Of a stretch of 57,055 bases of DNA, positions 1 through 18,200 are shown in pieces. Where the stretch lies: contig NZ_NTGE01000013.1 of assembly GCF_002291145.1 (NCBI RefSeq), forward strand, positions 1 through 57,055, written 5' to 3'. This DNA comes from Streptomyces sp. SA15. Its GTDB lineage: Bacteria > Actinomycetota > Actinomycetes > Streptomycetales > Streptomycetaceae. The stretch's first letter is position 1, and each line of letters opens with the position of its first letter. The position numbers and the translations under genes are program-made. The notes below the pieces were generated by a model. The model saw only the letters and a list, made by a program, of their open reading frames with translations, was not told where the DNA came from and made no database searches.

Positions 1-2
1 AT

Positions 3-1163
3 GACCGCGACCAGGTCGTGGCCCCCGGCGCTGACATCCTCACCCGGCTCAGCGGCGGTTCCTGGCTCCTGATGCCACCGGCACCGCTGGCGGTGGCCTG
101 GGGCATCGAGTCCGCCCTGCAGGAGGCGCTCCGCCGCGAGATCGACATGCTGCGGCACACCGACCAGGTCACTGCCCTGACCCAGGCGCTGGCCCAGACC
201 GTGGCGCCCGACATCGCGCAAGGCTCCTGGACCTCGGCCGAGGCGAACGCCCTTGAGGGGCTCCAAGTGGCCGAGGGGACCGGCGACGACCACTTGGCCG
301 AGCAGTGCCGCACCGGTCTCGGATGGCTGGCAGCCGCGCGAGGCGATGAGCAGACCGTCACGGACGTCGCCGCCCGGACCATCGAGGTATGGGTGCCGCG
401 CGGGGTGCGCGTCTTCAGCGCCTGCGCGGAGTGGAACCTCGGTATGTCGGCGCTCTTCGCCGGCCGGGCCGAGGAGGCGCTGGACCGCCTGGTCCGGCTG
501 ACCGAGCACGGGCACCACGCGGCGAACGACACCGTCGCGCTGCTCGCCGCGCCGGACACCGCCGAGGCCGCCCTCCAGGCAGGGCAGCGGGCGACGGCCG
601 AGGACCAGGCGCGGCTGCTACGGCGGTGGGCCGAACGGACGGAGGCGGCGTGGGCGATCTCCGCGACGCACCTTGTCCATGCCCTGCTGGCGTCGGGGGC
701 GGATACGGAGAAGCAGTTCCGGCTTGCCCTGGGTGTCCCCGGAGCCGCGTCTCGGCCCTTCAACTACGCCCGCACGCGCCTGCTGTACGGCGAGTGGCTG
801 CGGCGGGCCGGCCGCCGTACCGACGCCCGGACACAGCTGGCCGAAGCCGCGGAAACCTTCCAGCGACTCGACGCGGCGCCCCTGCTTGCCCGCACCCGGG
901 CCGAACTGGAGCTGACCGGGCAGCACCTGCGCCGCGACTCCGCACCGGCCCGGGACACCGCCGCCATCCTCACGGCGCAGGAGCTGAGAGTCGCACGGCT
1001 GGCCGCGCAGGGGCTCACCAACCGGGAGATCGGGGCCCAGCTGCTGATCAGTCCCCGCACGGTGGGGCATCACCTGGCCAACGTGTTCCCCAAGCTCGGT
1101 ATCGTCTCGCGCGCCGACCTCGCGCGCATCGACTTCGAGGACGGGCTGCGTCTGATCGGCTGA
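3..1163 (+). CDS. LuxR-family (LAL-type) transcriptional regulator, C-terminal part
   Basis: The frame is open to the left edge, so the true start lies outside the window. An internal GTG at 18 exists but has no reason to be the start. The last ~60 residues form a LuxR/GerE helix-turn-helix (TAQELRVARLAAQGLTNREI, then ISPRTVGHHLANVF) that binds DNA. The ~300 residues before it are Ala/Leu-rich helices like the TPR-like middle of large LAL regulators, whose N-terminal AAA ATPase domain would be off-window. The gene converges on the hydrolase relic at 1228. Such regulators often sit beside biosynthetic clusters, but a link to the PKS/NRPS operon at 5.5-24 kb is only inference. Confidence 0.85.
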   Translation, partial: DRDQVVAPGADILTRLSGGSWLLMPPAPLAVAWGIESALQEALRREIDMLRHTDQVTALTQALAQTVAPDIAQGSWTSAEANALEGLQVAEGTGDDHLAEQCRTGLGWLAAARGDEQTVTDVAARTIEVWVPRGVRVFSACAEWNLGMSALFAGRAEEALDRLVRLTEHGHHAANDTVALLAAPDTAEAALQAGQRATAEDQARLLRRWAERTEAAWAISATHLVHALLASGADTEKQFRLALGVPGAASRPFNYARTRLLYGEWLRRAGRRTDARTQLAEAAETFQRLDAAPLLARTRAELELTGQHLRRDSAPARDTAAILTAQELRVARLAAQGLTNREIGAQLLISPRTVGHHLANVFPKLGIVSRADLARIDFEDGLRLIG

Positions 1164-1227
1164 CCGGCCGCCTTCGGAGACGGACCGGGCGGCCCGCTGA
1201 CGCCCAGCGCTGGGATAGAGCTCGTCG

Positions 1228-1647
1228 TCATTCCCACCCGGGGTGCCCCACGATGCGGTGATACCCCGGCCTGTGGCCGCCGCACCTCCGTTGCCGCCGC
1301 CGTGAGGACGGAACCCTTCTGCGCGATCTGCATGTCGATCTGCCTTCACCTTCTGCGAAGGCGATGTTCGTACGGTCGTCCTGTTCGGGTGCGCCGAAGA
1401 TCAGTCCGCCTCCGTGTATCCAGAGCAGTGCCGGAGCCGCTGTCTTCAAGCCGGTGGGCTGGAAGACGCGAAGCGAGACGGGCGGTGCGTCCTTGGGCCC
1501 GGGCACGACGATCTCCTGGACCGTGACGTCCGGCCCTGGATCGATCGAGCGCCACTTCACGCTGCGCACGATGCGCGACGACAGACGTCCGTAGGACACA
1601 TTGGGGATAAAGCGACCTCGTTTGAGATCGGGGTGGAAGGTACTCAT
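1228..1647 (-). pseudogene. 3'-truncated alpha/beta hydrolase (HSL family)
   Basis: An ATG at 1647 preceded by a GAGGA ribosome site opens a reading frame beginning MSTFHPDLKRGRFIPNVSYG. It reaches the HSL-family oxyanion-hole motif (LLWIHGGGLIFGAPEQDDRT) and then loses similarity near position 1350. The remaining frame to the stop at 1228 is Arg-rich and looks non-coding. A full enzyme would need ~200 more residues with GxSxG, Asp and His, so the gene is cut and probably inactive. It lies downstream of an intact hydrolase of the same broad family in the same direction, so the two may once have formed a pair. Confidence 0.7.
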
Positions 1648-2066
1648 CGGGTCCTCGTTCTTTCCCCTCATCGAGGGTGTACGGAATCGTCTGGCCACCC
1701 GGCGGGGGGTCGACGTCGAGAGTGGGGACGGCTGTAAACCGGTGCGACGAAGCCGACGCGGGGCAAGTGCGGCGCGCAGCTGCGTGAGACTCTCGCGGTC
1801 GCGCGCGGCGGTGCGCGCGTAGCTGAGGCCGCCGTCGTGGTCGGCCGTCCCGTCGTCGGCTGCCGAACCGCCGTCGTGGTCGGCCGTCCCGTCGTCGGCT
1901 GCCGAACCGCCGTCGTGGTCGGCCGTCCCGACCGTCGGCTGCCGGAGCGGGGCGAGGGCGCGGGCGTCGCGGACCTGCGTGCGACCGCGGGTCATGTCGG
2001 CGTCCGTCCACCGTCCCGATCCGGCAGGCGTGCGGATCTGGCGACTGCCGCGCCCGGACCGCTTGG
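1648..2066. other. Intergenic stretch between the two hydrolase genes
   Basis: No convincing gene. It holds the 39-bp tandem repeat listed separately. Open frames on both strands read through it, but only as GC-driven frames with low-complexity translation. Confidence 0.5.
1831..1945. repeat. 39-bp tandem repeat, about 2.8 copies
   Basis: Units start at 1831, 1870 and 1909; the first two are identical over 39 bases and the third decays near its end. The unit is a multiple of three and one minus-strand frame would read a 13-residue Asp/Gly-rich repeat, but no ribosome site or recognisable protein goes with it. Confidence 0.85.
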
Positions 2067-2984
2067 TCAGATCTTCGTCTTCTCCCGGACCCACGCGCCG
2101 ATCTGTGCGATGGCGGCGTCGGTCTCCGGAATGCGGCCGGCACCGTAGACGTAGGAGTGCTGGCCTCCGGGCACAACGACGGTCGCCGTGTCGATTCCGG
2201 CGTCCTCGACGCGGGCGGCGAACTCCTCGTCCTCGCCGGCCAGGACCTCGTACGTTCCCCAGGAGACGAGGGTCGGGGGCAGGCCGCTCAGGTCTGCCCG
2301 GTTCAGATTGATCCGGGTGTCCGTGAACTCGATGCCGGTGCCGCCGATCCAGGCATCCCGGAAGAACTCCAGCAGTTCCTTGCTGAGGATCTTGTCCGTC
2401 CCGGCGTTGGTCGCGATGGTCTCGTTGGCGATCTCGAGGTCGCACCAGGGGGAAATCGACACGATGGCGCCGGGCAGGGGCTGCTTCTTGTCGCGGAGGC
2501 GAAGCGCCAGGGCGACGGCGATGAACCCGCCGATCGAGTGGCCGATCGTGATGATGTTTCCGGGCTCATACCCTTCGGAGAGCAGCCAGGTGAAGGCCGC
2601 CTCCGCGTCGTCCACCTGAGCGGGGTACTTGTGTTCCGGTGCGCGCCGGAAGTCCAGGACCAGTACGGGGGCCCCGGCGGCCTTGGCGATATGGCCGGCG
2701 AGCTTCCGGTCGACGTGTGCCGACGCCAGAACGGAGCCCCCGGCGTGAGTGTGCAGGAGGACGTAGTTGGTGTTGGCGTCGACGGGTTCGCACCAGATTC
2801 CCAGCACGCCACCCGCGTCCACCTCCCGATAGGTGACGCCTTCCGGCTCCCGGGCCGCGAGATGGACCTGCTCCGCCTGGATGCGCGCCGCATCCACCTC
2901 GGACGGGGGCTTCTGCCCTGCGACCAGCCATTCCTCGAATTCGATCGCTTCCGGGCTCAGTTCAACAGCAGCGTGCTCAGACAT
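2067..2984 (-). CDS. Alpha/beta hydrolase, hormone-sensitive-lipase family
   Basis: A 305-aa esterase/lipase-type hydrolase. The ATG at 2984 is chosen because GGAGG lies 7 bases upstream; the frame continues further but without such a site. Visible motifs are the oxyanion-hole region HTHAGG (a variant of HGGG, ~residue 90), the nucleophile elbow GHSIGG (~150), and C-terminal Asp and His candidates in AGEDEEF and GGQHSY. The long DFRRAPEHKYPAQVDDAEAA stretch is typical of HSL esterases. The divergent TetR gene and the exact palindrome at 3102 suggest substrate-responsive repression. The substrate is unknown. Confidence 0.88.
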   Translation of the reverse strand: MSEHAAVELSPEAIEFEEWLVAGQKPPSEVDAARIQAEQVHLAAREPEGVTYREVDAGGVLGIWCEPVDANTNYVLLHTHAGGSVLASAHVDRKLAGHIAKAAGAPVLVLDFRRAPEHKYPAQVDDAEAAFTWLLSEGYEPGNIITIGHSIGGFIAVALALRLRDKKQPLPGAIVSISPWCDLEIANETIATNAGTDKILSKELLEFFRDAWIGGTGIEFTDTRINLNRADLSGLPPTLVSWGTYEVLAGEDEEFAARVEDAGIDTATVVVPGGQHSYVYGAGRIPETDAAIAQIGAWVREKTKI

Positions 2985-3101
2985 GTGGTGCCTCCGTGGG
3001 GCCATGTGGGGCATACCGGCCCGTCGGGGCTGGTATGGCCGTGGTTTGTCAGACGGTGAGGGTGGTGGACAAAGCATCCAGCATCGCCTCGCTTTAGATT
3101 A

Positions 3102-3117
3102 CGATAGATATCTATCG
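3102..3117. promoter_or_regulatory. Perfect 16-bp palindrome, likely TetR operator
   Basis: CGATAGATATCTATCG is an exact palindrome about 120 bases upstream of the hydrolase start at 2984, overlapping a plausible minus-strand promoter (TAATCT on that strand just downstream). The half-site GATAG recurs at 3692 in front of the TetR gene, which ties the two sites to one regulator. Confidence 0.75.
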
Positions 3118-3690
3118 CAGTCCAGCACGGTCCCGGCCCCGTCTGACACCGTCTACGGTCGGAGGCCGCTCGACATGCGCGCGGGACTACAGGGTCGCGA
3201 CCGTCAGGTTCGCGACCGTCAGGTTCGGTTGGAGACTCCTCGGGCGCATGGTCGCTATGGACGGTTTCGTGTACCGTCCTCACGGCGAGCGCGCGGGCGC
3301 GGCGAACGCCACCCCTGCGGAGACCTGCGCGCTGCACACATGTCGAGCACCGCGCGAGCCGCTCTCCAACCGGCGTCGGACCACGCCCGGCCAGTTGGGG
3401 GCGAGCCGCGCGGCCTCCGGCTCGACAACTCCTCGGCTTGCCCCGCGTATGGGTTCAGGCGCCCAGGGACGGGGCCCATCGTCGCCAAAGAGGTTCAACA
3501 GGCGCCGTTGTGACACATGCGCTCCGCGGGATGCCGCATCCGCGCGTTCTCGCAGCCGCACCCCGGAACGGATACATCGCATGGCCGGAAGGCTTCCGGT
3601 TCGAATGTCGGCCCACGGACTGCTCGCCTTGCGACAGCGAGAATGAGCCGTAGAGAGAGCGCTGCGGCCGACCGCCCGACACTTCGCGTA
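3118..3690. other. Intergenic stretch between hydrolase promoter and TetR gene
   Basis: No gene recognised. It contains a 15-bp direct repeat (TCGCGACCGTCAGGT at 3195-3209 and 3210-3224). Several long open frames here are GC-driven. The length is unusual for a simple divergent regulator/target pair and may reflect loss of a gene. Confidence 0.45.
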
Positions 3691-3691
3691 T

Positions 3692-3711
3692 GATAGATGC
3701 ACTTTACTATC
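3692..3711. promoter_or_regulatory. Imperfect inverted repeat before TetR gene (second operator candidate)
   Basis: GATAGatgcactttaCTATC lies 20-39 bases before the TetR start at 3731. Its arms match those of the exact palindrome at 3102, which would allow autorepression. Confidence 0.6.
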
Positions 3712-3730
3712 TAACGTGGGCAGGTGGCTG

Positions 3731-4309
3731 ATGAGTCGCGTTTCGCAAGCACAAGCGCTCGAGAACCGCAGGCGCGCGGTCGCCGCAGCCTCCCAGCTGT
3801 TCCGGGAGCGCGGCGTCAACGGCATCAGCGTCGCCGATCTGATGAAGTCCATCGGGCTGACCACGGGCGGCTTCTACAAGCAGTTCCCCTCCAAGGAGGC
3901 CCTGATCGCCGAGGCGGCTCAAGCCGCTTTCGGGGACCTTGACCTGCTCCTGGCTTCGTTCGATACGGCCCACGGCGATCACGACACCGCGCGCCGCGCC
4001 CTCGTCGACTTCTACCTGTCGGCCGAGCACCGTGACCAGCCCGGCACCGGTTGTCCCACCGCGGGATTCGCGGGGGACATGGCTCGCGAGCCCACAGCCG
4101 CGGAGTTGCGCGAGACGTACGCGGGCGGAGTCCAGGAATTCGCCGCGTGGATGTCCACCGACGCCAACGACGGCCTTCCCATGGTGGCCACTCTGGTCGG
4201 CGCGATCCTGCTCGCCCGGGCCACGGCGGGCACAGAAGTGTCGGAGAAGATTCTGGAGTCGACCCACAAAGCCCTGACTGCACCACACGGGCTTGACCCG
4301 GAATCCTGA
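3731..4309 (+). CDS. TetR/AcrR-family transcriptional regulator
   Basis: A 192-aa one-domain-plus-ligand-pocket repressor. The N-terminal HTH is clear: AVAAASQLFRERGVNGISVA followed by DLMKSIGLTTGGFYKQFPSKEALIAEA, which is the canonical TetR recognition region. The middle (GCPTAGFAGDMAREP) resembles the subgroup whose C-terminal domain keeps a conserved GCP...L..E pattern. ATG 3731 is preferred over GTG 3716 because it gives the usual short N-terminus and follows GGTGG. It is divergent from the hydrolase at 2067, and GATAG...CTATC elements lie before both genes. The ligand is unknown. Confidence 0.88.
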   Translation: MSRVSQAQALENRRRAVAAASQLFRERGVNGISVADLMKSIGLTTGGFYKQFPSKEALIAEAAQAAFGDLDLLLASFDTAHGDHDTARRALVDFYLSAEHRDQPGTGCPTAGFAGDMAREPTAAELRETYAGGVQEFAAWMSTDANDGLPMVATLVGAILLARATAGTEVSEKILESTHKALTAPHGLDPES

Positions 4310-4384
4310 ACACGGGCTTTGCGTCTGGGGCCCAACGCCACGAAGTTGAGCGGTTGTTGGGCCCGTCAAGGGGTCTGGTTTCCG

Positions 4385-4590
4385 TCCCTTCAGCAGGGAC
4401 GCCCCGCGTACGGGCCCGTCCCCGGCGGAAGGAGGCACGGCTGAGTAGCAGTAGGCCGACGCCGCCCCAGACCGCAAGGGCCACCGCGCCCTCTGCGATG
4501 CCGTGGCCGTTGAAGTACAGCGCTCCGCGGATCCAGGTCAGGCCCAGAACGGCGGTCCAGGCCGCTGGCACGGACGCCTGGCAGCTTCCG
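4385..4590 (-). pseudogene. C-terminal relic of an integral membrane protein
   Basis: One minus-strand frame carries a protein-like stretch with a hydrophobic helix (GAVALAVWGGVGLLLLSRAS, preceded by LTWIRGALYFNGHG) and a basic tail. No start or upstream coding region fits. It resembles the last membrane segment of a transporter or permease-like protein, but the family cannot be named. It sits between the TetR gene and the IS relic, so it may have been cut by insertion or deletion. The rest of 4310-4731 shows nothing else. Confidence 0.35.
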
Positions 4591-4731
4591 AACGCGGGTG
4601 GCCCGGCGCTTCGGCCGCAGACCCGCACCGGAAGCCCTCTTGCCGGGATCCTCAAGGGCGTGGCTAGGTGTACTGCCCAGGCAGGTTGGTCGAGGTTGTG
4701 CTCCGAGATGGCTTGAAGTCTGGTGACGGGT

Positions 4732-4793
4732 GAAGGCCTCCGGTTGTGGAGTGGAGCTGTCAAGGAACCGCTCCGCCAACCCGGAGGCCTTCG
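4732..4793. terminator. Inverted repeat just before transposase relic
   Basis: GAAGGCCTCCGGTTG (4732-4746) faces CAACCCGGAGGCCTTC (4778-4793) with one unpaired base. The stem ends exactly where the transposase frame starts, so it could belong to the insertion sequence end or stop read-through into the transposase. Confidence 0.6.
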
Positions 4794-5270
4794 TGTCTCA
4801 CGCCAACGCTGCTTTGACGCTCCGCGCCGCAAAAAATACCGGGGAGCGCTGCCAGGCACCGCGTTCATCCACACCGTCGTCGACGACCACTCCCGAGTCG
4901 CCTACCGAGATCCGCGATGACGAGACGGCCGCCACCGCAGTCGACGTCCTGCGCGGTGCGGTCGACTGGTTCGTCGTCCGCAGGTGACGGTCGAGCGCGT
5001 CCTCACCGACAACGGCTCGGCCTACCACTCCCGCCACTGGTCCCGGACCTGCCATGAGCTCGGGATCACACCGAAGAAGACCTGGCCCTACCGGCCACAG
5101 ACCAATGGCAAGGTCGAACGCTTCCACCGCACCCTCGCTGATGGCTGGCCCTGGGACGCTTCTACGCCAGCGAATTAGCTAGCCGCAAAGCCCTGCCGGC
5201 CTGGCTCCATCACTACAATCACCGTCGCCCCCACACCGCGACCTGTCCACGGCAGAGGTCTGGGACAGGA
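4793..5270 (+). mobile_element. Decayed IS481-type transposase
   Basis: The GTG at 4793 opens with SHANAALTLRAA, the usual beginning of Streptomyces IS481-group transposases. Then about 100 residues are missing. The DDE integrase core follows in pieces: TAFIHTVVDDHSRVAY, then DDETAATAVDVLRGAVDWF in another frame, then VERVLTDNGSAYHSRHW and KTWPYRPQTNGKVERFHRTL in the first, then ELASRKALPAWLHHYNHRRP after another shift. Two of the catalytic acidic residues (VDDHS, LTDNG) and the Glu (GKVERFH) remain, but at least three frame changes and an internal deletion make it inactive. No target-site duplication was found by eye. Confidence 0.85.
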
Positions 5271-5472
5271 AGCATGACGCTGTGCCTGCCCCGGCCGAGC
5301 ACGCTCAGGTAGGAGTGAGCCCGGCCGGAGAACAATGGCGCCATGGCCACCGAATGATGATCGGCGGCCGACCCTTCGTCAGCGGATCGCGTCCGACGTG
5401 GGCGGCGCCTTCCGGATCCAAGTGCAGGTACGCACAGAACCGGAAGCCTCAGAGACAGCGTCCGCCGATCGC

Positions 5473-5985
5473 TCAGATCGACATCCGGAAATCTCGCCGA
5501 TACCACACCAACGGTGATGCGGTCGCCCCGTGCCCGCGCATTCCCGTGAGTTCACCGATCAGCAGCGTGTGGTCACCGACCGGTATCCGACTGGTCGCGG
5601 TGCACCGAAACGCGACCGCCACATCAGCGAGGTACGGCACCGTCGAGTCGAGCCAGTCCGCAAGGCTCACACCGGAGAACCGGTCCACGCCACTGGTGGC
5701 GAAGGTCCGGGCCAGATCCCTGTGGTCGCTCCCGAGGACGTTGATGGTGAATTCAGCAGCCTCGGACAAGGCCGGGAAACAGCTGGACGTATGCGACATC
5801 CCTACCAGAACAAGCGGTGGCTCCAGCGAAACCGAGGTCACTGAGCTGGCAGTGAATCCCCAGGGACGCCCCTCCGTGTCCCGCGCCGTAACAATGGTCA
5901 ACGGCGCGGCGAGCAACGACATGGCCTCGCGGAACTCCTCACCGTCCAGGGCAGGCGGACTCCCTTCGACCTGTGTGCTCACCAT
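5473..5985 (-). CDS. Flavin reductase-like domain protein (FMN reductase)
   Basis: A 170-aa protein of the flavin reductase (HpaC/NTA oxidoreductase component B-like) family. It starts at ATG 5985 with GGGAGG 7 bases upstream. The typical features are AAPLTIVTARDTEGRPWGFT, SVTSVSLEPPLVLVGM, and the C-terminal H(T)LLIGELTG and PLVWYRRDFR segments. Such proteins use NAD(P)H to make free FMNH2 for a partner monooxygenase. The start is only 19 bases after the stop of the luciferase-like monooxygenase gene, so the two very likely form a two-component oxygenase. It is the last gene of the biosynthetic operon. Confidence 0.9.
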   Translation of the reverse strand: MVSTQVEGSPPALDGEEFREAMSLLAAPLTIVTARDTEGRPWGFTASSVTSVSLEPPLVLVGMSHTSSCFPALSEAAEFTINVLGSDHRDLARTFATSGVDRFSGVSLADWLDSTVPYLADVAVAFRCTATSRIPVGDHTLLIGELTGMRGHGATASPLVWYRRDFRMSI

Positions 5986-6004
5986 GCGTACCTCCCGCTG
6001 AGAG

Positions 6005-7131
6005 CTATCGGCTGGACGAAGACTGCCGGGCGGCCTCGCGCGCCTGGGCCGCGAAGTCGTTCCGGCGCTCAGAGACCCACTGCTGCGACGTGCGCCGACT
6101 CTCCAGAGCGCCCGTGAAGTGCGGGGCCACATAGCGGGCGAGCAGTTCGTAGCTGCGCTTGGTCTGTTCGCGCGTGGCCCAGTCCTGGGTGTTGACCAGC
6201 AGGGTGCCGAACCCGCCACTCTCGTCGAGCATGCGCTGGATCGCTTCGATGGCGTCGTCGACCGAGCCGATGATGGCCGTGCGTGTCTCCACGGCCACCT
6301 CCGCCTCGCGACCCTCCGGCAGCTTCGCCTGGGCTCCGACGGTGTCCCGGACATACTCCCGGAACCACCGGGCCATCCCGTCCTGGACCTGGCTCAGGGC
6401 CTCTTCCCGGGTTTCCGCGATGTGTACGCATATGGCGACCCGCCACTTCGACCGGTCGACGGTCTTGCCGTACTTGGCCGCTTCGTCCTCCGCGGCCGCC
6501 CACAGCCGGGCCAACGGCGGTTCCTCCATCCCGGGCCGCCCTGCGAAGGTGAGGGAGGTCAGGCCGTACCGGCCCGCCAAACGCATGCCCCGCTCGGATC
6601 CGGCACTGGCCACGGCCATGTCGAAGCACGGCTTGGTGTAGGGCCTCAGATGCAGGCGGGCTTCTCGCAGCTCGAACCAGTCCGTCTTGACGGTGACCGG
6701 TTCGTCGCCGGTCAGCAGCTGCACTAGGGCGTCGAGGGACTCGGCCATCATGCGCCGCTGGTCGCCGGCCGCGATGCCCATCATGTGGGCGTCCGCGGGC
6801 GACACCCCGGCACCCATCCCGAACATGGCCCGCCCGCCGCTCTGGTGGTCGAGTTGCACGATGCGGTTGGCGGTGGTGAGCGGGTGGTGGTACGGCAGGC
6901 TGACGACACCCGTACCCAGTTTGATCCGGCGGGTCCGCTCGGCCGCGGCGGCCAGGAACAGTTCTGGCGAACTGACGGTGGACCAGCCGCCGGAGTGGTG
7001 CTCACCCACCCAAGCCTCGTCGATGCCGAGCACGTCCAGCCACTCGATCAGGTCCAGGTCCCGCCAGAAGGCGGTCGTGGGGTCCTCGTCGAGGGAGTGG
7101 AACGGTGGGATGAACGCGCCGAAGCGGAGGG

Positions 7132-7135
<4 letters not shown>
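6005..7135 (-). CDS. Luciferase-like FMN-dependent monooxygenase (LLM class)
   Basis: A 376-aa TIM-barrel monooxygenase. The N-terminus (LRFGAFIPPFHS), the GIDEAWVGEHHSGGW stretch, the LGTGVVSLPYHHP strand and GRAMFGMGAGVSPADAHMMG are classical for bacterial luciferase-like enzymes, which use FMNH2 and oxygen. Its ATG overlaps the stop of the NRPS gene (ATGA at 7132-7135), so it is translated with the megasynthase and should act on its product or on a carrier-bound intermediate. The flavin reductase follows 19 bases later. A role in oxidising the thiazoline ring or in hydroxylation or oxidative cleavage is inference; the sequence does not decide. Confidence 0.92.
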
Positions 7136-15266
<8,131 letters not shown>

Positions 15267-15270
<4 letters not shown>

Positions 15271-18200
15271 CGGGAACCTCCTGCGGTACGGGTCGAGACA
15301 CGAACTTCTTCGGCCAGCAGAGCGAGGAGTTCCTCTTCCGACAGATCGTCCATGGAGCCGGGGGCGGGCAAGACGGTTCGCGCGACTGTGGGGACACCGA
15401 AATTCGGAGCAGGGTCCGGGAGCGGTGGCTTCGGATCGGTGTCGGGCGCGACAGCCGGTTCGCCCAGCATTCGCTCGGCGAGCCCCAGCAGATGTGCGGA
15501 GAGCGCCCCGACCGAAGGATGCTCGAACATGACGGGCGCCGGCAGCTTGCGCCCGAACCCGGATTCGAGCCGTACCCGGACCCGGGCGGCGAGCATCGAG
15601 TCCATGCCCATCTGGAAGAAGCCGGCGTCGGGGTCGATGCGATCCGGGGTCATCTCGAGGATGTCGGCCACGGCGTTCCGTACGAACTCCACGATCAGGT
15701 CCGGCCGTTCGGTGCCGATCGCGGACGCCAGACAGTCGAGTAGTTCCGCCGCCGGGCCGCTCTGCGCCGGCGCGGACTGCGGCCGTGTGGGTTCCTGCGG
15801 CGGGAGGGCGGCCTGTTCGGCGACGACGAGAGGGCTTCGCTCTCCAGGGTCGCGGAACCAGAACCGTTCGTGCTGCCACGTGTACCCGGGGAGCGGAACC
15901 GGGCGCGCTCCCGTCGGCGCCGACTGCTCCAGGGACACCGGGATGCCGTGCGTGTGTAGTGCGCCGAGGATTTCGAGCATGCCGTGCGTCTCGGGCTCGT
16001 CCCGCCGCATGGCCGGCAGAGCGAGTCCCTCCCGCTCGCCGAACTCGAAGCCCTGCTCCACTGCGGACAGCAGGACAGGGTGCGGGCTCATCTCTACGAA
16101 CACTCCCTTGTCCTGGGCGATGAGCGTCTGGAGGGCGTCCCAGAACAGCACGGGCTCCCGGAGGTTGTGCATCCAGTAGTCGGCGTCGAAGTCCGAACCG
16201 TCGGACCACTGCCCCGTCACAGTCGACAGGATGGGGATGCGGGAGGGCCGGGGCGCCAAGTCGGCGAGATCGGCAAGGAGTTCGTCCCGCAGCGGATCCA
16301 CCTGAGGGCTGTGCGAGGCGACGTCGACCTTCACGGGGCGGCAGAACACGTTGCGCTCGCGCAGGTTCTCGGCCAGGTCGACCAAGGTCTGCGGATCACC
16401 CGACAGCACGGTGGACGTCGGGCTGTTGCTGACGGCCACGGAAACCTTGTCCCGGCAGTCCTCGATGAGCCGGTCTGCCTCGTCCAGCGGCAGGGCCACG
16501 ACCAGCATGGCTCCTTGGCAGCTGATGCGGCGGAGCAGGGCGCTTCGTCGGCAGATGATGCGGGCGGCGTCCTCCAGGGTGAGCGCTCCGGCGATGTGCG
16601 CCGCCGCCACCTCGCCCATGCTGTGTCCGACCACGGCGTCGGGTTCCAGGCCGAAGGAACGACATCGTGCGGTGAGACCGACGGCGAGGGCGAACAGGGC
16701 AGGCTGGATCAGATCGATGCGGTCGAGCTGCGCCGCATCGTCGATCCGCATGACGTCGTCGATGATCGAACGGCCGCCGAGCCAGCGACGCATGGCGTTG
16801 TCACACTCGGTCACCGCCGCCCGGAACACCGGGCAGGCTTCCAGCAGCTCTCGGCCCATCCCGGCCCGCTGGGATCCCTGGCCGGGGAAGACGAAGACAA
16901 CTCCGTCAGCCACGGAGCTCGTCGCACGGCCCGTGACCACCCCGGCGGGCTCCTCCCCGTCCAGCCACCGCGTCAGCCGGTCCGCCGCCTCGCTGTGCGA
17001 GCCGGCGACGACGGCGAGCCGGTGTTCGTGGCGGGTCCGGCGCGCCGTCGCCGTGTGGACGATGTCCGCGAAACGGTGGGACTGTCCCTCGGCCGAGAGC
17101 AAGTGGTCGCGGTAGGCCCGCACCATGGGCGCCAGCGCGTTGCCGGTGGCCGCAGACACCGGCAGCAGCCAGGGGCCTTCGACGGCTGCAGGCCGGTCCG
17201 CGCCCTCGGGGTCCGCTGGGGCAGGGCCGAGAATCACGTGCGCGTTGGTGCCGCCCGCCCCGAAGGAACTGACGGCCCCGTGGCGCTGCTCATCGAGAAC
17301 ATCCCAGGGACGCAGGGAGGTTGGTATGGACAGCCGGGTCCCGTCGAGTTCGATGTGCGGGTTTACGGTGGAAAGGTGCAGGTGCGGTGCGACGGCACGG
17401 TGGTGAATGCTTAGCGCTGTCCGGATCAGCCCGGCCATGCCGGCACCGGCTTCCAGGTGGCCGATGTTCGTCTTCACCGAGCCGAGCGCGCACGGGGCTG
17501 CTCCGGCGCCGGGATCGCCGTAGACCGCGCTGAGGGCTTCCACCTCGATCGGGTCGCCGAGCACCGTCCCTGTGCCGTGGGCCTCCAGCAGCGTCACCTG
17601 GGAGGGCTCGATGCGGGCGTTGCGCAGTGCCTGCGTGATCACGGCACGCTGGGACAGTCCGTTGGGTGCGGTCAGCCCGTTCGTCAGACCGTCCTGGTTG
17701 ACAGCGGATCCGCGGATGACGGCCCAGATCCGGTCCCCGTCGGCCTCGGCATCGGAAAGCCGCTTCAGTACGAGGGCCCCGACGCCCTCGCCACGGGCGT
17801 AGCCGTTGGCCTGCGCGTCGAAGGTCTTGCACCGGCCGTCGGGTGCGAGCGGCAGCCCCTTGGCATGCGCCATGGCCAGGTTGGGCGACAGGATCAGGTT
17901 CATGCCGCCGACCACCGCCGCGTCACAGTCCTGGTTGCGCAGGCTCTGACAAGCGAGGTGCACGGCCACCAGAGAGGAGGAGCAGGCGGTGTCGACTGTC
18001 AGGCTGGGCCCGCGCAGGTCGAGCAGGTAAGAGAGGCGGTTGGAGATGATGCAGTTCGTTCCGCCGACCACGGTGTAGGTGTCGATTGCGCTGGCGTCCT
18101 CCAGCTGGAGCTGAAGGTAGTCCGAGGCGTTGGCTCCCACGAAGACACCGGTCTGGCTGCCCTGCAGCTTGTCCCGGGGCAGTCCGGCGTCCTCCAGCGC

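Noticed and set aside
1831..1945. CRISPR array at the 39-bp repeats
   Set aside because: The units are directly abutting without spacers; this is a plain tandem repeat. No array was seen elsewhere.
15271..16209. N-terminal extension of the NRPS-PKS frame to 16209
   Set aside because: It is antisense-like sequence overlapping the AT/ACP part of the previous gene; the real start at 15270 has AGGAGG and an ATGA overlap.
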